From positions 1-64,000 of the forward strand of contig CAWJXK010000009.1 of assembly GCA_963846855.1 (NCBI GenBank): a stretch of DNA of 64,000 nt. Direction: 5' to 3'. The position numbers and the translations under genes are program-made. The notes under the pieces are model-generated. The model did no database searches, was not told the DNA's origin, and worked only from the letters and a program-made list of their open reading frames with translations. Positions 7,803 to 18,562 of this stretch are shown piece by piece. The stretch's first letter is position 1, and every line of letters begins with the position of its first letter. The stretch is from CAIWHR01 sp963846855. GTDB lineage: Bacteria; Pseudomonadota; Gammaproteobacteria; Burkholderiales; Casimicrobiaceae.

Positions 7803-10800
7803 ATGCTCTCGATGCGCCATAGCCCATCGCCTCCGCGAATGAGATACAACATGAAGGTCTGCTTGCCGGTCGGCGTGTCGCGGACTAGGGTAAGCTCGGC
7901 CGTGTCCTCGCTGATGACGCCGTCGATCAGCGTGCCCAACTGTGCGGCAACGGCCGGCAAAGAGGCGCCAAGCGTACTGAAGATGCTTGAGTAGTTCGCC
8001 TGCATGTCGCCGGTAAAGAACTTGACCGCGGCAGAAGGATTGTTTGCTGCCAGACGGTTGACCATGCTCGCATAGACGTCGACAACCTTGACCCCCAGCT
8101 CGGCCGGGCTCACGGCTCGCACCTTTCTGCGCGCCAAGTAAATGACGTTGTTGCTCGCATCGAATGCCGTCACTCGAACCGTTGAAGTGCCGGGTGTCGG
8201 GTAGTTGAGCGTGACTTGGCCCTTGTTGCCCGTCAAGGTCGTCAAAGTCATCTCTGGCGTTCCGTCGTCGTTGGTATCGATTTCGATGCGTTGGAAAGGA
8301 ACTGCGCCGCGGTTGTTGATCGTTAGTGTGGTTTGCAACGGCGCCAATCCTTGCTGCGGGTTCACCGTGACCTGGAATGGCGCGATGCCATTGCTGTTCA
8401 CCGTGATCGTCTTCGTTACGGAGGCAGCGTCCTGGGTATTGAGCACCAAGGTGACGACATTGCTCCCGGGTTGCAGCTGGACGCCGCTCGCGAAAAATTG
8501 GCCATTGCGATCCAACGCCGCGAACTGTCCGTTGACAATGACTGCCGAATTCGGTGGTGCCTGAATCGTGCCGCTCACCGATACCGTGTCATCGGTGACC
8601 GTTCCGCCGTCGACCCCGGCATCGACTTGCAGCGTCGGACTGGCCAACACCGCGATGCTCTGGGTCGGCGAGCTTCGGGCAAGCCCGCCCGCGTCGCGGA
8701 CTGCCGCTGCCACCGAGTGCGCGCCGGCCGCGACACCCGTCCACACATACGTATACGGCGCGGCGGTTCGGCTCCCAACCAGCACGCCATCGCCGTAGAA
8801 GTCGACCGCGGCGATTGTCCCTCCCGTCTCGCTCGGGTTCGCCGTGATTCGAATATCCCCCGGTGCCAGATAAATCTGGCCGGCAAAGGGCTCAACCAGC
8901 TCCACGGCAAGGTCGCTCACCGAAATGGCGACTGTGGGTGCCGTTACACTGGAGCCATTGGTCGCAACCGCCTTGGCGCTCAATGTATGCGGCCCCATGC
9001 TGGCGCCGCTCCAGTTGAAGATGATGCTGGCGCTGGTAACGCTGCCGGTCACCGGCACGCTTCCGATCACGGCCCCGTCAGCAATGAAGTCCATTCGCGA
9101 AAGCGGGTAGGCGCCGCTATAAGCTTGCGCAGTGATCGCAATCGGTTGCGCGAGGGTGTATGCGGTTCCGGCCTTGGGTGATGTGATCGTAACGCTCGTC
9201 GTACCGCTTGGGCCAACCGTGATGTGAACCGGTGTGGATGTTGCCTGGCCGCCGCTCGTATAAATACCTACCGCAGTCAACGTATAGCTTCCCGCAACAA
9301 CGCCGTTCCAGGATGCCGTGTAGGGTGCCTGTGTTGACGAAGCCACAACGGTTGCGTTGGGCTGGTCGCCAACGAAGTACGACATCTGCTTGATCAGGTG
9401 GCCGGGATCGCTTACGTTGACCGAAAGGGGGATGTTCATACCCGCATTGAATTGCTGACCTTCCGTTGGTGATGTCAGGGCCACGCTGGCTCCGCCGCCG
9501 CTGCCTGTCACATTGATGGTGACTGGAGTTGTAACTGCTCCCCCAAACGGGATTAGGGCGATCGCGTGATACGTCTGTTGGCCGGCCGCCGAATAGCCGG
9601 TTATTGAAAACGGCGGCTGGGTCACCGTCGCGATCAGGTACGGGCCCTCATAGAATTGAACCTGCGAAATGGCGTGGTCCGGAGAGTACGCCTCCACGGA
9701 TAGTGTGATTGGAGTGTTCGTCGTGTAGGTTCCCGTCGGCGACGGACTCGTCATGACCGCAATCACCGGACGCCCCCCAAACGGCACCGCAACGTACGCC
9801 GGATTCGAGACTCCGGTCGCGCCGACCGAATCCGTCGCCTGTGCCGTCAGCGCGTGGACGCCTGGAGATGCACTCGGGCAGGTACCACTGTATGGGGCGG
9901 TGGCAGTCAATCCGACCAGCCTATAGTCGCAGTAGAAGCCAACCTGGGTCACCGTGCCGTTCGGGTCGGACACGCTCGCAACCATCGGTATGTCCGTGCT
10001 CGACAGGTAAGGCGAGAACACCTGGCCCGTCGTCGGGCTTTGCAGCACGACCGACACGGGCTGCGGCGGGCGCCGCCACATGGATCGACACCGGATCGGA
10101 GGTGACCGTCGAGCCATAGACATCGGTAAGCCGCGCAGTAACCGATTTAGTTCCAGCAGGAACATTGCGCCAAACGGTGACGTATTCCCCATTTGACCCA
10201 TTGGCCGAGGTCACAGTCCCGATAACCGTTCCATCTGCGATGAAATCGACTTTGGCAATGGCATCGAAGTCAGTGGCCGGCGATACGGCCGTGAGTACGA
10301 TGGTCGCAGGGGGTGAAAAGACGATCGATCCGTATGGACCGGTGTACGGCGCCGTGATGGCAATGGTTCTCGGGGTACTTGGGAGGACCGCGATCATGGC
10401 ACCGTCGGATGCCGCTGTCGCGTTGCTACTGTCGCTCGCCTCTGCCCAAACCAAGTAATTGGCAACGGTCGCGCCAGAGGGGTCGGTGTACGGGACAGCG
10501 TGCCAGACATTCTGGTAGGGCGGGGTCGTGACGGTGCCCAAGAGAACAGGATCGGCATCTCCCTCCGGACCCAGCGCCTGTTTGTAGAATCGGACTGCGA
10601 CGAGGTCTCCGTTCGGATCGGCCGCCGTGGCGGTCAACGTAATGTCCGGCGGTGCGGTCGGAGACACAATGGTCTGGCCGTTTGCCGGACTCGTCAGGGC
10701 GATAGTCGGGGGTTGGTTCTGCGTAACCGTAAAGGAAACAGTTGCGGACGTGGTCGTCGCCCCCTTGTTATCCGTGGCGACCGCCCAGATCACCGCCGTG

Positions 10801-13800
10801 CCCGCTTCGAACGCATTCATCATGCTGTATGGCGCGGTCGTGTCGATGGCATCCAGATAGTCGAACTGTCCGTGCCTGGAGTAGAAACTGACCTGGCTTA
10901 CCGTTCCGTCCGGATCAGACGCCGTAGCGTTCACGGGGTACAAGACTCCTGTCAGCAGTTGCGCGCCATTGACTGGACTCGTGATGGCGACCGTTGGTGG
11001 TTGATTTGCCTTCGCGTTAATCGTAATTGGTGCGGACGTGGTGATCGCGCCGAGATTATCCGTGGCCTTCGCAGTCAGGACGTAGGTGGCTGGGGTGGCA
11101 TTGGTCCAGGCGTAGCTGTACGGTGAGGTCGCATCGGTGCCCAGCAAGACGCCGTCGTGATAGAAATCGACCTTGCTCACGGTGCCGTCCGAATCGCTCG
11201 CAGTGGCGTTGATCGTGATGGTCGCCGGAAGCACGATGGTTGCGTTGTTGGCGGGCGCTGTAATCGTGACGGTCGGAAGCTTGTTGACCTTTACATTTAT
11301 CACCGCCGACGTGGTTGCCGCACCCCTGTCGTCGGTGGCCTTGGCGGTCAATGCGTAGGTGCCCCCTGCAACATTGGTCCAGCTGAAGGTATAGGGCGCC
11401 GTCGTCGCCGTTCCCAGCTTCGTCGCGCCTTGGTAGAAGTCGACCTTCGCGACCGTACCGTCGGAATCGCTGGCCGTGGCCGCCAGACTGACCGTGGCCG
11501 GCGCCGTGAAAGTGCTGTTGTTTGTGGGTGACGTAAGCGAAACGGTGGGCGCGACATTGGCCTTGACCTGGACGTTTGCGATTGCCGAAATCGTCCCCAT
11601 TCCCTTCGCATCGATTGCCTTGGCCTTCAACGCATACGTGCCCACTGCGACGCTGGCCCAGGTGTATGCGTAGGGAGCCGTCGTATCCGTCCCCAGCAGA
11701 GTCGCACCGTTGTAGAACTCGACCTTTGTCACCCTGGTTCCGGTGGCAGTGGCATTGGCCGTCATCGCTATGGTGGCTGGCGCAACGAATCTTGCGTTGT
11801 TTGCCGGCGCGGTAAGCGTCACCGTTGGCGCGGTTCCACAGCCGTTCACCGCTGCAAATTCCGCACTCACTTCGGTGGGTGTGAGTGCACGCGTATATAC
11901 CTTGATCTCGTCCAGATTGCCGCGGAAGCGATTAGTCGCACTCCCTACCAAGCCCGCGACGCGCAAATTCGTGGCGACCACCGCATTTGCAACGATCGGC
12001 GTCCCGACGCGCTGAGTCAATGTCTGCGCCACACCATCGACGTAGATCTTGTTGGCGGTGACGCCGCCGTTCGTGAACTCCGCGACGACGTGATGCCAGG
12101 TATTCAGCAGGCTGGTCGATGCGAAGCCATACACGTCGTTGTTGAGCGTGCTGAATCCGAATGAGCCTGCGCTGAAGAGCAAGTCCTGCGTCGCCCAGCC
12201 GAGCGGCATGACGGCGTCCGTCCCCGTCCAATACATCCAGAACGCTACCGTAGTCTTGGCATTGGCCGCGATCGAGACCGGCAGCGACGCGATATCGATG
12301 GCGCCGCCGGCGAAGCTTGCTGCCCGACAGGTGTCGGGCTTCGGCAGCACGGCCGGTGACGCGATCGAGGTTACCGTGCCGCTGGCTGCGCCGTTGTGGA
12401 CACCGATGGCGTCGGTAACAATGCCAGGGCTCGCCCAGGGATCGTTGAGCAGGTACGCCGCAATTGGCGTGGCCATCGTTCCCGCCTTCACGGTAATTGC
12501 AATCGCAGCTGAGGTTGCCGTTCCAGCAAGGCTGTCGGTGACCTTTGCAGTCAGGCTATACGTGCCGACCTGGACATTGGACCAGGTGATGTTGAAGGGC
12601 GAGGCAGTCTTGGTACCGATCAATATTCCGTTGCGGAAGAATTCAACCTTGGAGATTGTCGCGCCCGAACCCGGAGTCACATTCGTCGTGATCGTGATCG
12701 CGGCGGGTGCCGTATAGGTCGCATTATTTAGCGGTGCAGTAATGGATATCGTCGACACGCCGGCGGTAACCGCGCCTTCCCGCTGCTCTGAACTGCCAGC
12801 GGCTTCGTGTCGAGCAAGCGATGCGGCGTCGGATCGGTTGCCGTAGGCATCGGTGACCCACGCCCGCATCGATTCCCCGGCCGGCCAAATCGACATCGGC
12901 ACTCGCCCGGAGGCACCATCCCCCTGCGTGTCGCGGATAAACAGTGCAGATATGCTGCGGGTGCCGAGATATGCATCAAGGTGCAATCCGGCTAGGTAAG
13001 GTGGCGTGGCAACACAGTCGGTCCCGTTGCACAGTGCGCCGTATTTCACTTGCACAAGGACGTCTTCGCTGCTTCCGAGAGCCGCGGGAGCTGCTATGCG
13101 AAGGCTTGGTTGCAGCGGCAGCGGAGAGGCGGCGAATCGGTGCACGCTTTCCGTCCCCGCGATGCGTTCAACGATGCCGCTGTTGAGATCGATTGCTCCC
13201 AGGCTGACGCGATCGCCGAACCAGAGCAGCGGGTGCAGGACGGCAGTGTCAGCGCCGGCGGGGGCGTTCAAGGACTCGGTTGCGAATATGCCGGGTGTCA
13301 GCGGCAGCGCATCGCGGCCGTATTGAGTAAGCGTGCGGCCGGCGAGTGACGTCAGTACTCCATTTATGGGCTCCAGCGCCGTCGCATCCGGCGGTTGGAT
13401 CGAATGGGTGGTGCGCGGCACGAGGCCAGCGAATACGTCGACCTGCACAAGCGCGTCGGAGCGAACGAGCCAAATCGTTCCGGCCAGCGCGTCCACGTAC
13501 ATGCCACGGACATCGCTGCCGCGCACATTGCCAAGATCGAGCCGCGCGAGGACCGCACCGTTGGAGTCATATTGGGTCAAGGCGATCGTCGACGCGACAA
13601 AGATCGCATTTGGGCCGGCAACTGCCAGTGCCCGAACGGGTTCTGCAGCGGTCCAAGCCTGAGTTCGCCGACCCGCCTTGTCGAAGCCTGCGATCTGCCG
13701 CCCCATGGCAATCCAGACCCCCTCTTCGATCGGATCGGCCGCCATCGCGACCGTGCCGTCAAATTCGAGCGGATCGATATCGATCCGCACGCGCTCGGCC

Positions 13801-14036
13801 AGCGCTTCATCGATCCGGAACAGCGCTCCCTTCGTCAGAACCCACGCCGAATTCGATGAGGCCGGCGCGATGCCGAGGACCGCTTCCTGCATCGGTACCG
13901 TCTGCAAGTCTCCGGAATCGACGTCCAGTCGTGACAGCGCCCCGGTTTCGGCAAACCAGACAGCGCGGGCACAAACCGGGAGCGTGCACGCGAGGCAGAG
14001 CAACGCGACCAGAACCCGCGCCAAACGCCCGATCAT
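7799..14036 (-). CDS. Giant exported multi-Ig-repeat protein with LamG domain (one frameshift)
   Basis: About 2,078 residues if a one-base insertion is ignored. The 5' frame from ATG 14036 runs to about 10069 and the 3' frame continues from there to 7799. Deleting one base of the ggg run at 10068-10070 restores a continuous Ig repeat. Order of domains: signal peptide (MIGRLARVLVALLCLACTLP); a region of about 290 residues resembling a propeller; one Ig-like repeat; a LamG/ConA-type domain (11.85-12.45 kb, NTWHHVVAEF, FRGNLDEIKVYTRALTPTE); then about eleven Big_7-like repeats of ~90-100 residues (SP.NG, ASDSDGTV, KVDFY, APYTY.W, G.Y.LTAKATD.GA); a linker; and a C-terminal NTF2-like segment ending GDGLWRIESM. 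It is probably a surface or periplasmic adhesin or scaffold. Its ATG overlaps the SBBP stop (ATGA). Confidence 0.8.
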
Positions 14037-16072
14037 TGACAAGCTCCGGCTTGATTGACGCCCAGATAGCCGATCGTTGACGACGCTCCATCGAAGGCGC
14101 CGCTGCCGTGATAGATCGCCTTCAGCTGGCGAACGCCGACGTTGAGCTGCAGGGACTTGGTGGCCTTTCCTCCAGAAATCGTCGCAGAGCCGACACTCGC
14201 TCCGTCGACCTGGAAATCAACCGTCCCGATGTCGTTTGAAGCGGCCACGCTGGCGGTCAATGTCGCCGCCTCCCCCGCACAAGCCGGATAGGGCGTAATC
14301 GTCATTGCAACCGGCATGGCACCGGGCGAGATGCGCGAAAGCGTCGAACCCGCGGCGACAATCAAGCTTTGCCAAGGATCGATGGCCAGATCTCTGACCA
14401 CGCCGCCACCGACCAAGGGGCTCGAGTAGATCAGGGTGTGTCCATCCGCGCTTAGCACCTGAAGCAACTCATCGCCGATATCCGATTGCGAGCCGGTCGG
14501 TTCGGGAACGATTGCGTCGAGACTGCGGCTGATGAGTCGATTGCTGGGCGTCGTGGCCCCCAATAGGACAATGTTCCCTTGAGAATCCAGGGCAATTTTT
14601 GCCGGCGCGAAAGGCGCATTCCAGCCTTGGCAATCGTCGAGCTGCCCGCCGTCGAGTGGCAGGAAAGTCGAAAACATGAGCTGCGTGCCGTCCGCCGAGA
14701 GGCGGCTGAGGAAGCCGACCTCCGGCACCCATAGCGCGCAGCTAGTAAGAACGAAGGGAAAGCCCAGCCCGCCGCCGATCGTGGGAAAGTCGTGAGAACT
14801 CGTCTTTCCGGCAACGAGCACGGCTCCCGTTCCGTCGATCAGAAGGCTGGTGGCGCGGTCGCGCAAGGAACCCCCGAGACGTGCCGTAAAGACTACCGCG
14901 GTTCCAGTCGCGTTGAGCTTGGTAACGAATGCGTGCGAGGCTTGATCGATGCTTCTGCCATTGTTTGGACTAACCCCTCCCACTTTCGTCCCAAAACTCA
15001 CGGCGCCTGGCGTAGCAGCGAGGCCGGGTTCAGCCTGCCCGGCGACGTAGACATTTCCGCTCGCGTCAAGCGCCAGCGCGAATCCGGTCGGGTCAAGGTA
15101 TTTCGGATCAGCGATGCCCGCGACGCGGCCACCACATATCTGGCCTGGCAATCCGGACGTGCCAAGGTACGTGGCGTAGACGACGTTTTGCCCGGAGGCG
15201 TCGAGCTTGAGGATGTACGGTGCAATGCACCCTTGTGCAACGCTCGATGTCGGATACGGGGCCCCAGGGGTCGTCTGCAGGCCATCGTAAGCGCTGCCCG
15301 TAACATAGGTTGCGCCGGCCGCATCGATCGCGATGGCGCCGACCCTGTTGATCGCGGAATCGAGTGCTAGGGAAAAGCGGCTCACCACTCCGGTCGCGGT
15401 GACTTTGAAGACGTACTTTTTTCCAGTGGTCGACGCATACTGACCGCCGCTGACGGGATAGTCCTTCGATCCGTCGTAGGCAACAATATACGCGTTGCCG
15501 CTTCGGTCAAGCGCGATGCCAGCGGCCTCGTCCTTGCCGAAATCATTTGCGCGCGCGCCCGAAATCGACTTGGTCGGCGCTCCCACGATCGCTACGAAGG
15601 CAGGCGTGCGAGCAAGCGTGTTGACTCTGGCGACAAATCGAAGATCCATGCCGCCATTGGTGATTGCACCAGTATCGATTCCAGCGGTTGTATAGGAACC
15701 GATGACGCCGGCAACCACGCTGTTGCCTTGGCCGTCCATGACGAGGTCGGTGATACGCCCGGGAAGCGCAACCGACGAACTCACAAGGAATGGAGGGCCG
15801 GCCTTCGCGGGCGCGACGGCGAGGCACGCAACGACGGCAATCAGGCGCAACGGCGAACGATCGCGGAGCCTGCTAAGGATCTGGGGGACGAATGCGTAGC
15901 GGAAATTGCTACCGAGGAAAACGCCTTGACACAACGTAGCAAACCCGGCCAATCGTATGGCGAAGGAGCGGAATTGGAGGGAGAGCGTCCGTACCGCGCA
16001 AAGTCGGGCGGCGCAGCTACTGAAAACGCAGCGACGCCAACCCGCGTTGATCGCGGTAACCACGGATTCCAT
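14033..16072 (-). CDS. SBBP beta-propeller protein with C-terminal Ig-like domain
   Basis: First gene of the operon, about 679 residues. Repeated blades carry the SBBP-type pattern (LDASGNVYVAGQA, DRSGNAYIVAYDG, DAAGATYVTGSA, LDSQGNIVLLGAT) over most of the length, followed by a ~90-residue Big_3/Ig-like domain (ITPYPACAGEAATLTASV to the end). ATG 16072 is preceded by ggggaggag about 10 bases upstream; GTG at 16081 is also in frame but sits too close to it. Oddly, the best signal-like segment (LRLIAVVACLAVAPAKA) lies about 75 residues in, so either the real start is further downstream (a TTG there is possible) or the leader is unusual. The protein is presumably extracytoplasmic; the ligand is unknown. 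Confidence 0.82.
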   Translation of the reverse strand: MESVVTAINAGWRRCVFSSCAARLCAVRTLSLQFRSFAIRLAGFATLCQGVFLGSNFRYAFVPQILSRLRDRSPLRLIAVVACLAVAPAKAGPPFLVSSSVALPGRITDLVMDGQGNSVVAGVIGSYTTAGIDTGAITNGGMDLRFVARVNTLARTPAFVAIVGAPTKSISGARANDFGKDEAAGIALDRSGNAYIVAYDGSKDYPVSGGQYASTTGKKYVFKVTATGVVSRFSLALDSAINRVGAIAIDAAGATYVTGSAYDGLQTTPGAPYPTSSVAQGCIAPYILKLDASGQNVVYATYLGTSGLPGQICGGRVAGIADPKYLDPTGFALALDASGNVYVAGQAEPGLAATPGAVSFGTKVGGVSPNNGRSIDQASHAFVTKLNATGTAVVFTARLGGSLRDRATSLLIDGTGAVLVAGKTSSHDFPTIGGGLGFPFVLTSCALWVPEVGFLSRLSADGTQLMFSTFLPLDGGQLDDCQGWNAPFAPAKIALDSQGNIVLLGATTPSNRLISRSLDAIVPEPTGSQSDIGDELLQVLSADGHTLIYSSPLVGGGVVRDLAIDPWQSLIVAAGSTLSRISPGAMPVAMTITPYPACAGEAATLTASVAASNDIGTVDFQVDGASVGSATISGGKATKSLQLNVGVRQLKAIYHGSGAFDGASSTIGYLGVNQAGACQ

Positions 16073-16569
16073 GAACGCCACTCCTCCCCAGAGTGCCGCA
16101 TAGGACGAGCCCCGCCGGCGATTCTTGCGCGCCGATGTAAACGGAGCGTCTATGTGTGCACTACACCAACGAAGAAAGCTTTAGATAGTCCCTTTTGTCG
16201 GCCCGTCCGGGCGAACCGTTTGCGCCAAATTGAGCGCATAGGCCTTCGCGTCCGCCTCGCGCATGAATGGACACGCGCATTCTGACCATCGTCTATGTGG
16301 TAACGCCATTGCGTTCCGATAGGCTTCGCACATTGGTAACCATCGGGACATCCGATGGCGCCGAATGACTAGAGATATCCCCTAGGATCACGGGGGCGCG
16401 GGACAAATTTGCGGTGTTGGTCATGTTCCCTTTCCCAAAGAAGTAGCCGCGGACATTTACCGAGCCCAGCGGCCCCTATCTCGGCCTTCTGACACCTGAT
16501 GCCGCGTACTTCGATCAATCGCCGCCACGATTGGCGGGCCAATAACGCCGACGCGTAGGCTTCGCCCGA

Positions 16570-16585
16570 TTGGCACACAATCTGC
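16570..16585 (+). promoter_or_regulatory. Sigma-54-like -24/-12 promoter
   Basis: ttggcacacaatctgc has the invariant GG and GC pairs separated by exactly 10 bases (GG 16572-16573, GC 16584-16585) and matches TTGGCAC of the -24 element fully. The -12 element is CTGC instead of TTGC. It points towards the flavoprotein gene about 200 bases downstream. No enhancer-binding regulator gene lies nearby in the window. Confidence 0.45.
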
Positions 16586-16605
16586 GCCAAAAAAATGCGT
16601 TTGCC

Positions 16606-16625
16606 ACCTGTCAAAAGTGACAGGT
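16606..16625. promoter_or_regulatory. Perfect 8-bp dyad, candidate operator
   Basis: acctgtca at 16606-16613 is the exact reverse complement of tgacaggt at 16618-16625, with a 4-base spacer. It lies 20 bases downstream of the sigma-54-like site, near where transcription would begin. TGTCA-N4-TGACA symmetry is typical of a dimeric regulator site. There is no T-run that would make it a strong terminator, although several T residues follow. Confidence 0.4.
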
Positions 16626-16786
16626 TTTGCGACTTTTTTCTCTAGTCCGTTCGGACGATTGCCTGGCTGGACCCAAGAGGCACGCGTCGTAGGCCGCATG
16701 GCAAGTCCATGAGAGAATCCGGGCGGCTCCTGCCGATTGCATGCATGACCCGTCCGGCCATACTCGGCTCAAATCAGGGAGGCCTC

Positions 16787-17920
16787 GTGAAAACGCGCAT
16801 TACGGTGTTGGGTGCCGGCTTCGGGGGCCTGGAGTTGAGCACGCTCCTGTCGGAGTCGATGGGCGATCAGGTCGACGTAACGCTGATCGACAAGAGCGAT
16901 GCGTTCATCTTCGGTTACTCGAAGCTCGATGTGATGTTCGGACGAACCACGCTCGACGCGGTGCTCCTGCCCTACCGCAACTTCGTCAAGCCGGGCGTTC
17001 GCTTTCTGCAGCAGACGATCACGGCGATCGATCCGGGCACGTTGCGCGTCACCACTGACGCGGCAACCATCGATTCCGATTACCTCGTGATCGCGCTGGG
17101 TGCCGATTACGATTGCGCCGCGACGCCGGGCATGGTCGAGGGCATCGACGAGTTTTATTCGGTCGCCGGGGCGCAGCACCTGCGCAATGCGTTGCCGGGC
17201 TTTTCGCGCGGTCGGGCCATCATCGGGGTCGCCGCCGCGCCGTACAAATGCCCACCGGCCCCGAGCGAATGTGCGCTCCTGCTGCACGACGACCTCGTCA
17301 CGCGGGGCGTTCGCAGCCAATGCGAGATCACGATGGTGCTGCCGTTGCCGAGCCCGGTGCCGCCGTCGCCGGACACGTCAAAGGCGCTCGTCGCCGCGTT
17401 TGCCGAGCGCGACATCAAGTTCATGCCGAGCCACCGCGTGGCCTCGCTCGATCCCGGACGCCGCGTCGCGAAGCTGGACGACGGCAGCGAGCTTTCCTAC
17501 GACCTGTTCCTGGGCGTGCCCAAGCACCGCGCACCGGACGTCGTCGAGTCGAGCGGAATGGCCGAGAACGGTTGGATTCCCGTCAACCCGAGAACGCTGG
17601 AGACGCACTTCCCCAACGTGTACGCGATCGGCGATCTGGCCAACACCGGAACGCCCAAGGCAGGCGTGTTCGCCGAGGCCGCGGCGCGCGCCGTGGCAAC
17701 GTCGCTGATCGCGCACGTGCGCGGCGGCGGCGCGAACGGCATGTATACGGGTGCCGGCTCGTGCTACATCGAGTATGGCGGCGGCAGGATCGGCCGCGTC
17801 GACGTGGACTTCTTCTCGGGCCCCTCCCCGACCGGCGTCTACCACGAGCCGTCGATCGCACTGCGCGCCGACAAGGATCATTTCGGCGCGAGTCGGCGCG
17901 CCCGGTGGTTTGGTGTCTGA
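16787..17920 (+). CDS. FAD/NAD(P)-dependent oxidoreductase, sulfide:quinone reductase-like
   Basis: About 377 residues. GTG 16787 is chosen because agggagg (16776-16782) sits just upstream and the FAD-binding VLGAGFGGLE motif follows within a few residues; the longer in-frame start adds 26 unlikely residues. KCPPAPSE near the middle is the cysteine motif seen in sulfide:quinone oxidoreductases and flavocytochrome c flavoproteins. A second nucleotide-binding region follows, and the C-terminal FAD motif reads YAIGDLANTGTPKAGVFAEA. Family members pass electrons from sulfide or NAD(P)H to quinone. Only one obvious redox Cys is seen, so true sulfide oxidation is uncertain. It stands alone on the plus strand behind the sigma-54-like site. 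Confidence 0.85.
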   Translation: MKTRITVLGAGFGGLELSTLLSESMGDQVDVTLIDKSDAFIFGYSKLDVMFGRTTLDAVLLPYRNFVKPGVRFLQQTITAIDPGTLRVTTDAATIDSDYLVIALGADYDCAATPGMVEGIDEFYSVAGAQHLRNALPGFSRGRAIIGVAAAPYKCPPAPSECALLLHDDLVTRGVRSQCEITMVLPLPSPVPPSPDTSKALVAAFAERDIKFMPSHRVASLDPGRRVAKLDDGSELSYDLFLGVPKHRAPDVVESSGMAENGWIPVNPRTLETHFPNVYAIGDLANTGTPKAGVFAEAAARAVATSLIAHVRGGGANGMYTGAGSCYIEYGGGRIGRVDVDFFSGPSPTGVYHEPSIALRADKDHFGASRRARWFGV

Positions 17921-18052
17921 CCGTCGCGCCTGCGTTGCAGAGTCAGCAGCGCCGAGTACGGCGATGTGGCAATGACATTGGCATTGGATTACCCCTGCCT
18001 TCTGAATACGGTCTAGACTTCACGTCGACCATTCAGTAAGCGGTGTTCCGAA

Positions 18053-18421
18053 GTGAGTGGGAGCACGCGCTTCCGGGATCCAAGGACGGGCGACACCTCG
18101 CAGGGGAAGCCGTTGGCCTCTTCATCGGAATCAAGCGGTCGGCGAAGGCAGCAACCGCTGAATCAGCAGTTGCCCGCTACGGCAAAGTGGGCCGCAGGCC
18201 TTCCGACGGAGGTCCAGCCACTGGCCCTCCTTCAATCGTTTCCGCGAGTCGCGAATGCGCTCGCCCGTTTGTGGCACGACGACAGCGCGCTGGCGCTCTA
18301 TCTGGACGAGCTCCTGGTTGATCGACGCGGAGGCCGTCGCGGATTCCCGCCGGAAATTCAAAACGAGCTGCTTACGCTTCGCGCCTACCGCGGCGGTGGT
18401 TACCCCGGGGCGTCATCGTAA
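18053..18421 (+). CDS. Conserved hypothetical protein (RGGRRGFP type)
   Basis: 122 residues. The N-terminal 50 residues are polar and low-complexity. The C-terminal 70 (LPTEVQPLALLQSFPRVANA, then LARLW, YLDELLVDRRGGRRGFPPEI and ELLTLRAYR) resemble a small helical protein family that I recognise as widespread in proteobacteria and of unknown function. The start is GTG at 18053 without a clear ribosome binding site, so the true start may be internal. No domain with a known activity is visible. Confidence 0.6.
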   Translation: MSGSTRFRDPRTGDTSQGKPLASSSESSGRRRQQPLNQQLPATAKWAAGLPTEVQPLALLQSFPRVANALARLWHDDSALALYLDELLVDRRGGRRGFPPEIQNELLTLRAYRGGGYPGASS

Positions 18422-18562
18422 ACGAGGGTCGACGTCGACTTCTTCCCGGAACCCTCTCCTGCCGACGTTTCCCCGTACTGCATCGAAGCCCAGAGTCAAA
18501 GCGAAACCTGCCAGCGGGGCAGGCCTTATCATGGCATGCGTCCACACGACCGGGGATTGCAA

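Larger units (their letters stand above)
16073..16786. other. Divergent intergenic region between exported-protein operon and flavoprotein gene
   Basis: About 700 bases with no supported gene. It must hold the minus-strand promoter for the 16072-4633 operon and the plus-strand promoter for the flavoprotein gene. Base composition is visibly more AT-rich than in the flanking genes. It contains a sigma-54-like site and a perfect dyad, listed separately. Short open frames here lack ribosome binding sites and recognisable sequence. Confidence 0.5.
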
